From NCBI RefSeq assembly GCF_001188955.3, contig NZ_JPRF03000021.1:434001-498000 (forward strand): DNA of 64,000 nucleotides, written 5' to 3'. The translations under genes were made by a program, and so were the position numbers. The notes beneath the pieces are model-generated. The model saw nothing but the letters and a program-made list of their open reading frames with translations, was not told the origin of the DNA and made no database searches. The DNA comes from Kitasatospora aureofaciens. Its GTDB lineage: Bacteria; Actinomycetota; Actinomycetes; Streptomycetales; Streptomycetaceae. How positions within the stretch are numbered: position 1 is the first letter of the stretch; each line of letters starts with the position of its first letter. This document shows positions 42,875 to 52,126 of this stretch, in pieces.

Positions 42875-43132
42875 CGGCCCGGCAGGAACCCCGCCCGCGA
42901 CCGCCCACGCCGCCCGGCGCGCTCCCTTCCCTTCCCCGGACCCACCCGCCCGCCCGCCCCGCCCGCCGTACCGGAGTGTCCGGTCAACGACGGGTCAACG
43001 TCGTGGTGGGCAGACACGTCCCACGGCAAGGATGGACGCCGAACCGCCCGCCACCGCGCGGCAGTTGGCGCCACCGGCGGCACGGTCGGCTCGCAACGGA
43101 TCGTTCGTCCCGTCCGAATCGAAGGGGAAGAC
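42875..43132. other. Upstream region of the secreted protein gene
   Basis: About 260 bp, C-rich at 42880-42970, without a supported gene. It should hold the promoter for the gene at 43133. Confidence 0.35.
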
Positions 43133-43531
43133 ATGCAGTTCAAGCTGGGGCGCCGAGTCGCCTCCCTCGCCGCGGTGACCGCACTGACCGTCACGGGGTT
43201 GGGGCTCGCGTCGGGAAGCGCGTCCGCCGCAACCGGATCCGACTCCAACTCCGCGCACGGCGTGGAGATCACGGGCTGGCACACACTGGACGACAACCCG
43301 TGGGTGTCCGCCCGGCTGTGCAACTACCAGAGCTCGGCGAACAGCTTCTACTTCTGGATCAAGGACACGGCGGGCGACAACGTCACCAGCCCCGGGCACA
43401 TCACCCCCGTCCTCGCGCCCGGCCAGTGCGACTACATCTCCGGCGAGGACTACGGCAGCACCCCGATCCAGGTCTACGCGAGGTCCGGAAGCTCCTGGAC
43501 CTTCGGCACCGACCCGATCTACCTCGGCTGA
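43133..43531 (+). CDS. Small secreted protein
   Basis: A 132-residue protein with a clear Sec signal peptide: positive start (MQFKLGRRV), hydrophobic core (AAVTALTVTGLGLASG) and cleavage after SASA near residue 33. The mature part of about 100 residues is beta-rich with two Cys (RLCNYQSSANSF and GQCDYISG) that may form a disulphide, plus many aromatic residues. A GAAGGGGAAG ribosome site precedes the ATG. Function unknown; compare the second secreted protein at 57876-58244. Confidence 0.75.
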   Translation: MQFKLGRRVASLAAVTALTVTGLGLASGSASAATGSDSNSAHGVEITGWHTLDDNPWVSARLCNYQSSANSFYFWIKDTAGDNVTSPGHITPVLAPGQCDYISGEDYGSTPIQVYARSGSSWTFGTDPIYLG

Positions 43532-43634
43532 CAGCCGCCCCGCACCGCACCCGCTGACCGCCAGGCCTGGGTGTGCTGCCACCGCCGGGTGGCAGCACAC
43601 CGTCAGAACCGCTCGGTCGCTCGCGCGTCGCCGG

Positions 43635-44060
43635 TCAGCGCGTACCGGCGGCACGCGAGTAGTTCCTCGGCGCTGCTGCGCCGATCTCCTCGGCCAGGAC
43701 GTGCAGAACCTCCTCGGCGTCCCGCTCGGCAACGTCCTCGATCGCCTCGGCAGCCGCCGCCAGGTCCAGCAGCCGGTACGCCGTCGACCGGGAGACCTCG
43801 AGTTCCCCGGCCGCGTACGCACCCCACGACGGATAGCCCAAGGCGACCCACACCCGGCGGCGGTACGCGGCGCGCACCCGCTCGGTCAACACCAGGACGG
43901 CGCTGCGCACCTGTTCCACCGACTCGCGCAGCGCGCCGGTCAGCCGCCGCGCCTCGGCATCGCTGACCGGGACGGCCGGCTCCTGTGCCACGCGGCCCGG
44001 GGTGGCTCGCAGGCGCCTGGCATTGCCGCAGTCGACGGCGAACTCGATCTCGCCTGGCAA
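43635..44060 (-). CDS. Hypothetical DNA-binding-like protein, probably frameshifted at its 3' end
   Basis: A frame of 141 residues. The central part (LTERVRAAYRRRVWVALGYP, SWGAYAAGELEVSRSTAYRLLDL) has a helix-turn-helix look (EVSRSTAYRLL). The frame ends oddly; the next frame continues more naturally with AEELLACRRYALTGDARATERF to about 43603, so a frameshift near 43680 is likely. The start (TTG 44060) is uncertain. Function unknown. Confidence 0.45.
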   Translation of the reverse strand: MPGEIEFAVDCGNARRLRATPGRVAQEPAVPVSDAEARRLTGALRESVEQVRSAVLVLTERVRAAYRRRVWVALGYPSWGAYAAGELEVSRSTAYRLLDLAAAAEAIEDVAERDAEEVLHVLAEEIGAAAPRNYSRAAGTR

Positions 44061-44254
44061 CCCGCCGCACGTCAGGGCGCCCTAGCTTGACGCCTTAGCA
44101 CCCTGAGATGTCTTCCTGCGCCCTTGTTCTCCTGGTGGTGGGGGTGGTGCGCTGCTGTCGGGTCGGGTGGCCTGCGGCGCCCCGGGGCCGGAACCGCTCC
44201 CGCGGTGAGGGACGCGGGGTGTCGTTGTCGGTGGTGGCTGGCACTGTGGTCCGT

Positions 44255-46417
44255 GTGATCAACGATCTTGAAAGTGTCGACTGGTCGTCGATGAGCCATG
44301 CGTACGGGCCAGCCCACGAGGTGCCGGTTTGGCTGCGGGCGATGGCATCGGCCGACGCCGGGACCCGTGAGAAGGCGTTCGGCGACTACTACGGCGCGGC
44401 CCACCACCAAGGGGACGTGTACCCGTGCACCGTGGCGAGCCTGCCGTTCCTGTTCGCCCTGGCCGACGACCCGGCAACCCCTGACCGCGGCGCGGTCGTC
44501 CACCTGCTGCTCAGCATCGGGCGCGAGGCCGTCGACTGCGGCGACGACATCATCGTCGCGCCGGACGGCAGCGAGTCGACGGCCGCCGCGGACAGCGTGG
44601 CTATGCTGCGCGAGCGCTCCGGCGCCTTCCTCGCCTACGCGCAGGACCCAGACCCGTGGGTGCGCCGGCCGGGCATCGAGGGCCTGGGCCTGTTCGTCGA
44701 GGACGCCGACCAGGCGCTCGGGGCGCTGCGCGAGCGGCTGCCTGCCGAGGACGGGACCGTGGAACGGCTGCTCGTCGTCCACACGGCGGCGACCCTGGCA
44801 CTGCGGCTCCCCGCGGCGCGTACCACCGCGACGGCCTGGCTCGCCGCCCTGGCCGACGACCCGACGGCGGAACCCGACATCCGGCTCGCCGCCCTCGTTC
44901 ACCACGCCCGCTGCGGGCAGGACCGCGACGACGCCGTGCCGACCGCGATCGCCCTGCTGCGCCGGCTCGCGACCGCACCGGAGCGCAGGAGCGATGAGGA
45001 CGGATGCCGGTCGGGAACCGGCTCCGGAGCCTGCGCGTGCCGGAACGGGCGTGAGGGCGAGGGCGAGACCGACACGCGGGCCGACGGCGAGACCGACACC
45101 GAGGCAGAAGCGGTCGCCCAGGACGGCGTTCCGCCACAGGTCACCGCCGCGTTCGAGGACCTCGACCGGCACGGCCGGCTGCACGCCCCCACCACGACCC
45201 TGCTGCGCACCTTCCACACCGTCCTGGACACCCGGGTGCCCGAGCGCACGGCGCTGCTCACCGAACAACTCAGCAGCCCGGACCCGGCCATCCGCTACGA
45301 TGCGATCCGCATGGCCCAGGACCTCATCACGTCCTGGCGGGGCGAGCATACCGGCCTCGTCCTGCTCCTCGCCGACTGCTTGGCGCCCCAGGACCCGTAC
45401 ACCGCCGCCGCGGCAGCCGAGAGCCTGCGGGTCCTGGGGCCCGCAGGCGAAGCCGCCCGCGAGGCGCTCGCCGCCCTCGTCGCCGCCAACCGCACCACCT
45501 ACGGGCCGAACGCCTGGGCCGCTACGAAGACGCTTCCGCGACGCGCGCACCAGGAGGCCGTCATGGCCCTGGCCGCCCTCGGTGATCCCCGCGCCGTGCC
45601 CTGCCTGCTGACAGCACTGGACGGCGGCACCGACGCCTGGCGCGCGGTGCAGGTCGCCGGCCGGCTGCGCCCGGGAGCCGGTGAGCTGGTGCCGCGACTG
45701 TCCCGGCACCTGGCGGACGCCGACATGTCGAATCCGTGGGCCGACATGGGCACAGGCGCCCTGATGTCCGCCTTGGCCGAACTGGGTGACGCGGCCGCCG
45801 TTCCCGCGCTCACCGACGCCGTCACCGCCGCCATCCGCCATGACCAACTGCGCCTCGGGGCCTCCGCGCTGAAGGCACTCGCCGCCTTCGGCACCGAGGC
45901 CGCGTCCGCCCTGGACGCGGTCCGCCCGCTGGCCGACGCCGCGGACGTGAACCTGCGCGCGGCCGCCACGGCCGCGCTCTGGGCGCTCGAACGCGACCCG
46001 GCCGACGTCGTGCCCCGGTTGTGCGACCTGCTCGATACCCACGCGCGCCACGACGCGGCCGACGTCCTTGGTCTGATCGGCCCGTCCGCCGCTGCCGCGC
46101 TGCCGCGCCTGCGCACGATGCTGACCGCCGGGTACGAGTGGACCCGCGTCCACGCCGCGACCGCCCTGTGGGACATCGTCGGCGAGGTCGAGGCCGACGT
46201 CGTGGTCCGGACGTTGCTGGCCGCCTGGGAGAAGAACGACGCGACGTCCAACCACGTGCTGGCTTGCCTGGATCGGATGGGCTCGGCCGCCGCACCCGCC
46301 CTGCCCCGCATCCGGGCGGAACTGGCGCAGGCCCGCCGCAGTGGGCGCTTCGGGCGCGTCGCCAACGACGAGGAACTGCAGCGCACCTGCCGAACCATCC
46401 TGGCCCGTCTGTCCTGA
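44255..46417 (+). CDS. HEAT-repeat protein
   Basis: A 720-residue protein made of helical HEAT-like repeats across its length (for example LTDAVTAAIRHDQLRLGAS, DVNLRAAATAALWALERDP, GYEWTRVHAATALWDIVGE). An Asp/Glu/Gly-rich linker around residues 245-290 separates two repeat blocks. No enzyme motif or membrane segment. The GTG at 44255 is chosen because the upstream frame loses protein character; the ribosome site is weak. HEAT proteins serve as scaffolds; similar large ones are widespread in streptomycetes without known function. Confidence 0.8.
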   Translation: MINDLESVDWSSMSHAYGPAHEVPVWLRAMASADAGTREKAFGDYYGAAHHQGDVYPCTVASLPFLFALADDPATPDRGAVVHLLLSIGREAVDCGDDIIVAPDGSESTAAADSVAMLRERSGAFLAYAQDPDPWVRRPGIEGLGLFVEDADQALGALRERLPAEDGTVERLLVVHTAATLALRLPAARTTATAWLAALADDPTAEPDIRLAALVHHARCGQDRDDAVPTAIALLRRLATAPERRSDEDGCRSGTGSGACACRNGREGEGETDTRADGETDTEAEAVAQDGVPPQVTAAFEDLDRHGRLHAPTTTLLRTFHTVLDTRVPERTALLTEQLSSPDPAIRYDAIRMAQDLITSWRGEHTGLVLLLADCLAPQDPYTAAAAAESLRVLGPAGEAAREALAALVAANRTTYGPNAWAATKTLPRRAHQEAVMALAALGDPRAVPCLLTALDGGTDAWRAVQVAGRLRPGAGELVPRLSRHLADADMSNPWADMGTGALMSALAELGDAAAVPALTDAVTAAIRHDQLRLGASALKALAAFGTEAASALDAVRPLADAADVNLRAAATAALWALERDPADVVPRLCDLLDTHARHDAADVLGLIGPSAAAALPRLRTMLTAGYEWTRVHAATALWDIVGEVEADVVVRTLLAAWEKNDATSNHVLACLDRMGSAAAPALPRIRAELAQARRSGRFGRVANDEELQRTCRTILARLS

Positions 46418-46434
46418 CTGAACCGAAGTCACTT

Positions 46435-46746
46435 GTCCTGAACCGTGAGGACAACGATCTCCCGGCGGAGCAGGCACTTCGTGCCGGCTGGTCGGCGCGC
46501 GTCCGGGGCCCCGCCGTTGCGGAGAGCGAGCGGCTCGTCTACCAGGTCATCGACCTGAACCCCGGCAACGCCCAGGCCGGCGGCAACGCGACCGCACCGA
46601 TCAGCGAGCTGATCCGGGTGAACAAGCCGACCACGATCCGGCTGCAGGGCACCCGATCCGACGCGGTCGGAACAGCGCTCGTCGCCCAGATCCACGACGA
46701 CAACGCCGGCCACACGTCGCTGCGCTTCGACCGGGTCGGCCCCTGA
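46435..46746 (+). other. Unassigned coding-like fragment
   Basis: A plus frame of about 100 residues after the HEAT gene (SERLVYQVIDLNPGNAQAGG, ISELIRVNKPTTIRLQG, VGTALVAQIHDDNAGH) has good protein character but no start codon. It is probably the C-terminal part of a truncated gene. Family not recognised. Confidence 0.35.
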
Positions 46747-47340
46747 GTTTCGAACGGGCCGTTGGGGGCGGTCCGGTGTGGCCTCGTCGAGACGTGGTGG
46801 CGGATGGTGCGGTGGGCGATTGCCAGCCCGCCCGGCCCGAGTTCGCCCGGGAGTTGGGCATCCCGCTCACCACCTTCGCCGAGTGGGCGGATGAGCAGTT
46901 GACACCCGTGTCCGGCCAGTGAGCTGAGTCAGAGATCCGGCGGGCGTTGCTTCGGTAGGAGTTGTCCTGGGCCGAAGATCCCGCCGGTGTCGGTCGACCA
47001 AGCCCGCTAACGCCTGCTGGACGCGCTGGAGAGCCCGGACACCCGCGAGGCGTACGACGAGCGCCAGAAGGCCCGGGAGACGAAGGCCCGCCAGGTCCAC
47101 CGCGAGCGATGCGGACCTTGGCCTGCGCCGGCTGCGGGAACGTGCCGAAGCAGGCGAGCAGCTGGGGGTAGGGCCCGGAGGGAGAGCAGGGTGGCCCCGC
47201 CGCCCGGGCAGCGGCTGCGGGCCCTGCCACGAGAAGCACCAGGAGCAGCCGGTGGCGGTCCTGCCCTGGCCGGGCGGGGGCGCGGTGGCGTGGCCGGGGC
47301 ATACGGCGGGGGCGGTGACGGCAGAGCCGGGGGTACGGCG
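46747..47340. other. Gene-poor scrambled region
   Basis: No gene supported. Short pieces such as ELGIPLTTFAEWADEQL (near 46850) and LLDALESPDTREAYDERQK (near 47010-47065) look like debris of mobile-element genes. Confidence 0.4.
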
Positions 47341-47349
47341 GGCTTCCAG

Positions 47350-47736
47350 CCGCGGGCTCTGGCCTCGTGCCGCAAGTGTCGAGCGCTGGCCGAAGGGGCG
47401 CCGTCCCGGCCGTGCGGGCAGGAACGCCTGCACGACCTGCTCCTCCAGGAAGCCGACGACGGGCCGCTGCGCACGGACCTGCTGGCCGCGCTGCGCCGGG
47501 GCGCGCGGATCGCGATCTGGATCACCGGTCCGGCAAAGGACCTCACCCGCTTCCACTCACGGATCGACCGGATGACGGAGGAGGCCGGCCCGGCCGCCGA
47601 GGCGCTCGCGGCGGCCAAAAACTCCATCACACTGGCCCGCGTCGAGGACACGGACCGGCAGTACCTCGTGGTCCTGCCGCCCGACGGCCGCGCCCGCTTC
47701 GCGCGTGGGGCGGTGGCCGGCTCTCCTGCGGCTTAA
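47350..47736 (+). CDS. Hypothetical protein, 5' end uncertain
   Basis: A plus frame ending at 47736 has about 125 credible residues: a CRKCRALAEG/CGQERLHDLL zinc-ribbon-like start, then DLLAALRRGARIAIWITGPA, RFHSRIDRMTEEAG and LARVEDTDRQYLVVLPPDG. Sequence upstream in the same frame is Gly/Arg-rich and not credible, so the true start is not visible and the gene may be 5'-truncated. Confidence 0.45.
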   Translation, partial: PRALASCRKCRALAEGAPSRPCGQERLHDLLLQEADDGPLRTDLLAALRRGARIAIWITGPAKDLTRFHSRIDRMTEEAGPAAEALAAAKNSITLARVEDTDRQYLVVLPPDGRARFARGAVAGSPAA

Positions 47737-47816
47737 GGCCGTTCCTGCCGGCGACGCGACCGCATAGCCCCGGGAGAGGCTGTCCCCAAGCGGGACAGCC
47801 TCTCCATCAGCAAGAT

Positions 47817-48527
47817 CTACATCAGACTTCTACGCGTGCGCCGTGGCCCGGTGTGGGAGCTCCGGGCCGGGTGCGGGCGGAGCCCGATCCGAGTCAGGCC
47901 GGGGTGTTCGGGACCGGGCGCATCGAGGGACTTCGCGTGCTTGGCCGCATCGACGAAACCGGGTCCGTGGACGGTGAGTTCGAAGTCCTGGTGCGCCTTG
48001 GCGTCCGGAGCGAACGGCAGGCGGATCCGCTCGTCCGCGACCAGACGGCGCACCTCGGCCCGGCTCAGGGCGAGGCCGAGCTGGAGCAGCCGCTCCACCC
48101 GGACCGGCGCGGGCAGCTCGAAGCGCACCTGCACCGAGAGCGGGTTCGGGTCGTCGAGCGCGTACAGCGGCGTGCGGGTCTCCAGCTCCCACGTCCCGGT
48201 CCAGTCGAGCCGGTACCGGTTCTTCGCCGCGAGTGACGCGCTCATCACCAACTCCCGTACCGCTGACGGGTCGTTGTTCTCGTACGCCACCAGTCGGGCC
48301 GGCTCCAGCGTCGAGACGTGGACGCGTTCGTGGACGGGCACCTTTGAGGTCCGGTCGCACGTCGCGCAGCTCAGCAGCAGCCAGACGTCGAGCAGCTTGC
48401 CGTTCGCGTTGGCGCGGATCTTGCCCGAGGCGCGGTGCCGCATGCCGGGACAGTCCGGGCAGGACCGGACGACGGTGGGCAGGGCGGACTGACGCACGGC
48501 CCACAGGGCCTTGCGGTCGGTATTCAT
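47817..48527 (-). CDS. DUF1062 family protein
   Basis: A 236-residue protein matching the DUF1062 layout: WAVRQSALPTVVRSCPDC, KIRANANGKLLDVWLLLSC, CATCD, VHERVHVSTLEP, with conserved Cys pairs that could bind zinc. Family members are cytoplasmic proteins of unknown function, often single genes. The C-terminal tail is basic. It looks intact. Confidence 0.8.
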   Translation of the reverse strand: MNTDRKALWAVRQSALPTVVRSCPDCPGMRHRASGKIRANANGKLLDVWLLLSCATCDRTSKVPVHERVHVSTLEPARLVAYENNDPSAVRELVMSASLAAKNRYRLDWTGTWELETRTPLYALDDPNPLSVQVRFELPAPVRVERLLQLGLALSRAEVRRLVADERIRLPFAPDAKAHQDFELTVHGPGFVDAAKHAKSLDAPGPEHPGLTRIGLRPHPARSSHTGPRRTRRSLM

Positions 48528-48759
48528 GTGTGTTGGACGCTTTCAGGACTCAGCAGGGAGGGCATGCCGAACTCACGCGGCGGCTCCCGCTCTCTGACGG
48601 ATGCTCACGAGGGGCGCGACCCATCACCCCGGGGCCGGGTCTTCAGGCTCCGAGGTCGATCGCGCGACAGGTACGTACTACGTGGCAGTCATCAAAAGTC
48701 CATGCGGGCGATCATGATCGAGACGGTGGCCCGCGGCAACCGAATTTCCCCGTCCTCTT

Positions 48760-49363
48760 CGCCGGTGGTCGGCATGGCGATCTTCCTCACCCAGTACCTG
48801 CAACTGGTGCGCGGCATGATCCCGCTGACGGCCGCGCTGTGGAGCGTGCTGCCGAGCGTGGCGGTCGGCGGGGTGGCTCCGCCGGCCTCCCGCTGGGTCG
48901 GCGGGTCGGCAGGGCGCTGGTGATCGCGGGCGGCTTCGCGGTGATGGTGGCCGGGTTCGCGCTGCTGACGGTGGTCGGCGCGCACTCCCAGCTCTCGGTG
49001 GTGCTGGTCGCCGCCAGCCTCTACGCCAGCGGCGGGGTCGGGCTGATGTCGCAGGTCAGCGAGGTGGTGATGGCCGCCGCGCCGACCGAGCGGGCCGGCA
49101 CCCCCTCGGCCCTGCTGGAGTCCGGCACCGAGCTGGGCGGGGCGCTCGGGATGGCGGTGCTGGGCAGCGTGGGCACCGCGCTCTACCGCTCGCGGATCGG
49201 CGGGCAGCTGCCGGCCGACCTGCCCGCCACGGCCCGCGGCGCGGTGCGCGACCCGCCCGGCGGCACCGAGGGCGTGCTTGCCCAGCTGCCGGAGGCCGTG
49301 CGCGGTCCGGTGCTGGCGGCGGTCCGGGAGGCCTTCTGCGGCGGGATGCGGGCGCGTCCATGA
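48760..49363 (+). pseudogene. MFS transporter, C-terminal part with frameshift
   Basis: The plus strand reads the second half of an EmrB/QacA-type exporter: FLTQYLQLVRGMIPLTAALW, then after a frameshift near 48880-48910 ALVIAGGFAVMVAGFALLTV and GVGLMSQVSEVVMAAAPTE, SGTELGGALGMAVLG. The N-terminal six or more segments are missing. Confidence 0.8.
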
Positions 49364-49648
49364 CAACGGCGGTGTTGAGACCGGCCGCAGACAGAGCGTG
49401 AGGGCCGAAGACCAAGACTCACTTGTTCAAGATCATCCCACTGGCCCTTTGGGCTCATCTTTGCTGGACCCCTGCGGGAGCTGCGCGAGGCCGGCCGCAC
49501 CGCGATCCCGGCCCAGAGCGAAGGCAGCTCACGGTGATCCCCGGCCCGTGCCGCCCTTGACCCGGTGCAGCCCCGGGATCACGGTCGCACCTCCTCGCGG
49601 TCGGCGGCGGTGAGATGGGCGCGCTGGGCGACCAGCCGCTCGCGCAGT
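49364..49648. other. Spacer with a short gene tail
   Basis: No gene. The minus strand near 49575-49650 has a protein-like tail (ELRERLVAQRAHLTAADREE) ending in a stop, probably debris. Confidence 0.35.
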
Positions 49649-49945
49649 TCAGAGCTTGCTCAGCGCCGCCTTGATGAGGCCCGCCGTGCGGCGCGGCTGG
49701 GCGATGAAGGCCACATGGGAGCCGTCGACCTCCTCGGTGGTCGCGCCCATCCGCTCGGCCATGAAGCGCTGTGCCTGAGGGGAGAGGGCGTTGTCGTGCC
49801 GGGCGATCTGGTACCAGGACGGGACGGTCTTCCAACCGGCCCCGGTGGCCTCCTCAGCGAACGCCGCCGCCGCGATCGGCCGTTGGGCGAGGCTCATGGC
49901 CAGGGCCAGCTCGGCGGGAAGGTCGGCGCAGAACTGGTCGGCTGG
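49649..49945 (-). pseudogene. Alpha/beta hydrolase C-terminal fragment
   Basis: About 95 residues (PADQFCADLPAELALAMS, AQRPIAAAAF, WYQIARHDNALSPQAQRFMA, ERMGATTEEVDGSHVAF) give the C-terminal part of a streptomycete alpha/beta hydrolase. The acid residue region (ARHDNAL) and the catalytic His (GSHVAF) are present, but the nucleophile half is gone. Confidence 0.75.
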
Positions 49946-50097
49946 AGGGTTTCGGACATGGGTTGGACTCCTTAGTACGGTGCCGTAGATCGCTACTGGT
50001 GTGACTGGGGTGGCTGAGGAGCCGGCGCGGGAGGTGATGGTCGCCCGCGGGTCTTCCTGTCGCGCCGGGTGAGGCCCGCGCCCAGCCGCCTGACGGC

Positions 50098-50169
50098 TTA
50101 CCAGGGCGCTGGGTTCTCGTCGTCGGTGAAGGTGCCGGTCGGTCCGTTGGCGCCGATGGCGGCTCGGTC
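50098..50169 (-). pseudogene. SDR C-terminal fragment
   Basis: The minus strand reads AIGANGPTGTFTDDENPAPW followed by a stop. This is the same ending pattern as the complete SDR gene 200 bp away (GPTGAFLTEDGPIPW), so it is the last piece of a second SDR gene. Confidence 0.6.
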
Positions 50170-50369
50170 AATGGAACCGTGGTTGGCGCTGAGATTGATC
50201 ACGGTGTGGGCTTGGCCGCTGTTTCATAGGCGGTCGCGCGTGAAACACCCGGCCGCACGGCGGCCCACCTGCGGCGGCCCGTGGGGAGGCCGCGCACGAG
50301 GCCAGTGATCGTCACTGTGGAGGTTGAAAACACCCGGCAGGCTTCGGGCGGAGTCGGCGCGGCATGGTC

Positions 50370-51104
50370 TCACCAGGGAATCGGCCCGTCCTCGGTCAGG
50401 AAGGCACCCGTCGGGCCGTCCTCGCCCACGGTCGCCAGGTCGACCGCGACGGCCGCGCCCTCCTCCGCCGTGCGTATCCCGCTGTGGCGGTTGAGGTCGG
50501 TCGCGCAGTAACCGGGACTCACCGCGTTGACCAGGATCCCTTCACCGCGCAGTTCGTTGGCGTAGAGCACGGTGATCGCGTTCAGCGCGCTCTTCGAGCT
50601 GCAGTAAGGGAGGAGGATCGAGGTGTAGGCGGACCACGGGCTGCCCGGGTCGGCCATGTGGGCGAGGGAGCCGAGTTCGCTGGACATGTTGACGATGCGT
50701 GCGGCGGCGGAACGGCGGAGCAAGGGAAGCATTGCGTGGGTCACCGCAATGACACCGAACACATTGGTCTCGTAGACCTGCCGGACGGTGGCAGCGGAGA
50801 CTTCACTCGGTGCTTGCGGTCCGGCGGCGATCCCGGCGTTGTTGACGAGGATGTCGAGGCGGCCGAACGTGGCGTCAATGTGCTGGGCGGCGGTTCGGAC
50901 CGAGATCTCGTCGGTGACGTCCAACAGAACGAACCGTACGTCGGCGCCCTCGCCCCGAAGCTCCTCGGCCGCAGCCTCGCCACGCTCGGCGCTGCGGGCG
51001 CCGATCAGCACGGTAGTGCCGAGGGCTGCGAGCCTGCGCGCCGTTTCCATGCCGATGCCCTTGTTAGCGCCGGTGATCAGAGCAGTCTTCTGCGAAGTCG
51101 TCAT
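50370..51104 (-). CDS. Short-chain dehydrogenase/reductase
   Basis: A 244-residue classical SDR: TGANKGIGMETARRL cofactor loop, NNAGI, NMSSELGS, YCSSK catalytic Tyr/Lys and SPGYCATDLNRHSG. The ARSAERG stretch after the second strand favours NADP(H). It is divergent from a LysR regulator, with 70 bp between the starts, so LysR probably activates it in response to its substrate or a related quinone or carbonyl compound (inference from such pairs). It is similar in motifs to the SDR at 23.3 kb. Confidence 0.9.
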   Translation of the reverse strand: MTTSQKTALITGANKGIGMETARRLAALGTTVLIGARSAERGEAAAEELRGEGADVRFVLLDVTDEISVRTAAQHIDATFGRLDILVNNAGIAAGPQAPSEVSAATVRQVYETNVFGVIAVTHAMLPLLRRSAAARIVNMSSELGSLAHMADPGSPWSAYTSILLPYCSSKSALNAITVLYANELRGEGILVNAVSPGYCATDLNRHSGIRTAEEGAAVAVDLATVGEDGPTGAFLTEDGPIPW

Positions 51105-51174
51105 GGCCCCAGCCTCCCCTCACCCACGGGCGTCAGGGAAAGACCAGAAGACTCTGGATCTATAGTCCACGGAT

Positions 51175-52122
51175 ATGAGTGAGCTAGAGGTGCGGGAGCT
51201 GAAGTACTTCATCGCGGTCGCCGAGGAACTGAACTTCAGCCGGGCCGCGCAACGCCTGGGGATGGCGCAGCCCCCACTGTCGAAGGCGATCGCTCAGATG
51301 GAGTCCCGGGTCGGCGTACGCCTGCTGGAGCGCACCACCCGGCAGGTGAGGCTGACCACGGCCGGTCAGGTGCTGCTCGACCAGGCCCGGATCGCGGTCG
51401 ACGCGGTGCACGCGGCGGCCCGGCGTGCACGCCGGGCCGGTCAGCCGGCACCCAAGCTCGTCGTGGCGGTCAAGCCGGAAGGCGATGCCGGGCTGCTGCG
51501 GGAGGTCCTCGCCGCCTACCGGGGAACGGGTTCGCATCTGCCGCCGCCCGAAGTCGTCGTCGCCGGCAGCGGAGAGCCGATCGCCATGCTGCGGGACGGC
51601 CGTGCCGATGTGGCACTGCTGCGCAGCCCGTTCGACGGTCAAGGGCTGGATTCCCAGACGCTCGTGGTCGAGCCGCGACTGGCCGTTCTCCCCGCCGGGC
51701 ATCCCCTGGCCGGACGTCGGCGACTGCGGCTGGCCGACCTCGAGGGCGAACCGATCCCGCGCTGGAAAGGAGCCGCCCCCTCCAACACCGCCTACTACAC
51801 AGGATGCGACGGAGCGGAAGCGGGCGATGGCCACATCGGCTCGGCGCAGGCCGACACTCCTGAAGGGCCGCTCGTGGACAGCGTCGAGCAACTCCTGGAG
51901 GTGGTCGCGCTGGGCCAGGCGGTGGCATTCCTGTCACTCTCCACCACCAAGCGGCACCAGCGCCCGGACATCGCACACCGGCCGGTTACCGGCCTCAGCC
52001 CCAGCGCGGTCATGGTCGCCTGGCCGGAGACCTCGCGATCCGCAGCCGTCGCTGCCTTCGTCCAAGCCGCCCACGACGTCGCCGCCCACCACCCCGACCA
52101 CATGACCGCACTGGCCTACTGA
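51175..52122 (+). CDS. LysR-family regulator
   Basis: A 315-residue LysR regulator. The N-terminal winged helix reads LKYFIAVAEELNFSRAAQRLGMAQPPLSKAIAQMESRVGVRLLERTTR in overlapping blocks, followed by a linker helix and a two-subdomain effector domain starting near residue 95 (VVAVKPEGDAGLL). It is divergent from the SDR gene; the 70-bp gap must contain both promoters and its binding site. The ribosome site is weak. Confidence 0.92.
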   Translation: MSELEVRELKYFIAVAEELNFSRAAQRLGMAQPPLSKAIAQMESRVGVRLLERTTRQVRLTTAGQVLLDQARIAVDAVHAAARRARRAGQPAPKLVVAVKPEGDAGLLREVLAAYRGTGSHLPPPEVVVAGSGEPIAMLRDGRADVALLRSPFDGQGLDSQTLVVEPRLAVLPAGHPLAGRRRLRLADLEGEPIPRWKGAAPSNTAYYTGCDGAEAGDGHIGSAQADTPEGPLVDSVEQLLEVVALGQAVAFLSLSTTKRHQRPDIAHRPVTGLSPSAVMVAWPETSRSAAVAAFVQAAHDVAAHHPDHMTALAY

Positions 52123-52126
52123 CACC

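Noticed and set aside
44072..46477. 801-residue minus-strand frame opposite the HEAT-repeat gene
   Set aside because: Gly/Arg/Gln-rich mirror frame; the plus strand shows regular HEAT helices and proper stop/start context.
47191..47350. N-terminal extension of the hypothetical protein ending at 47736
   Set aside because: Gly/Arg-rich low-complexity sequence without a ribosome site; only the later part looks like protein.
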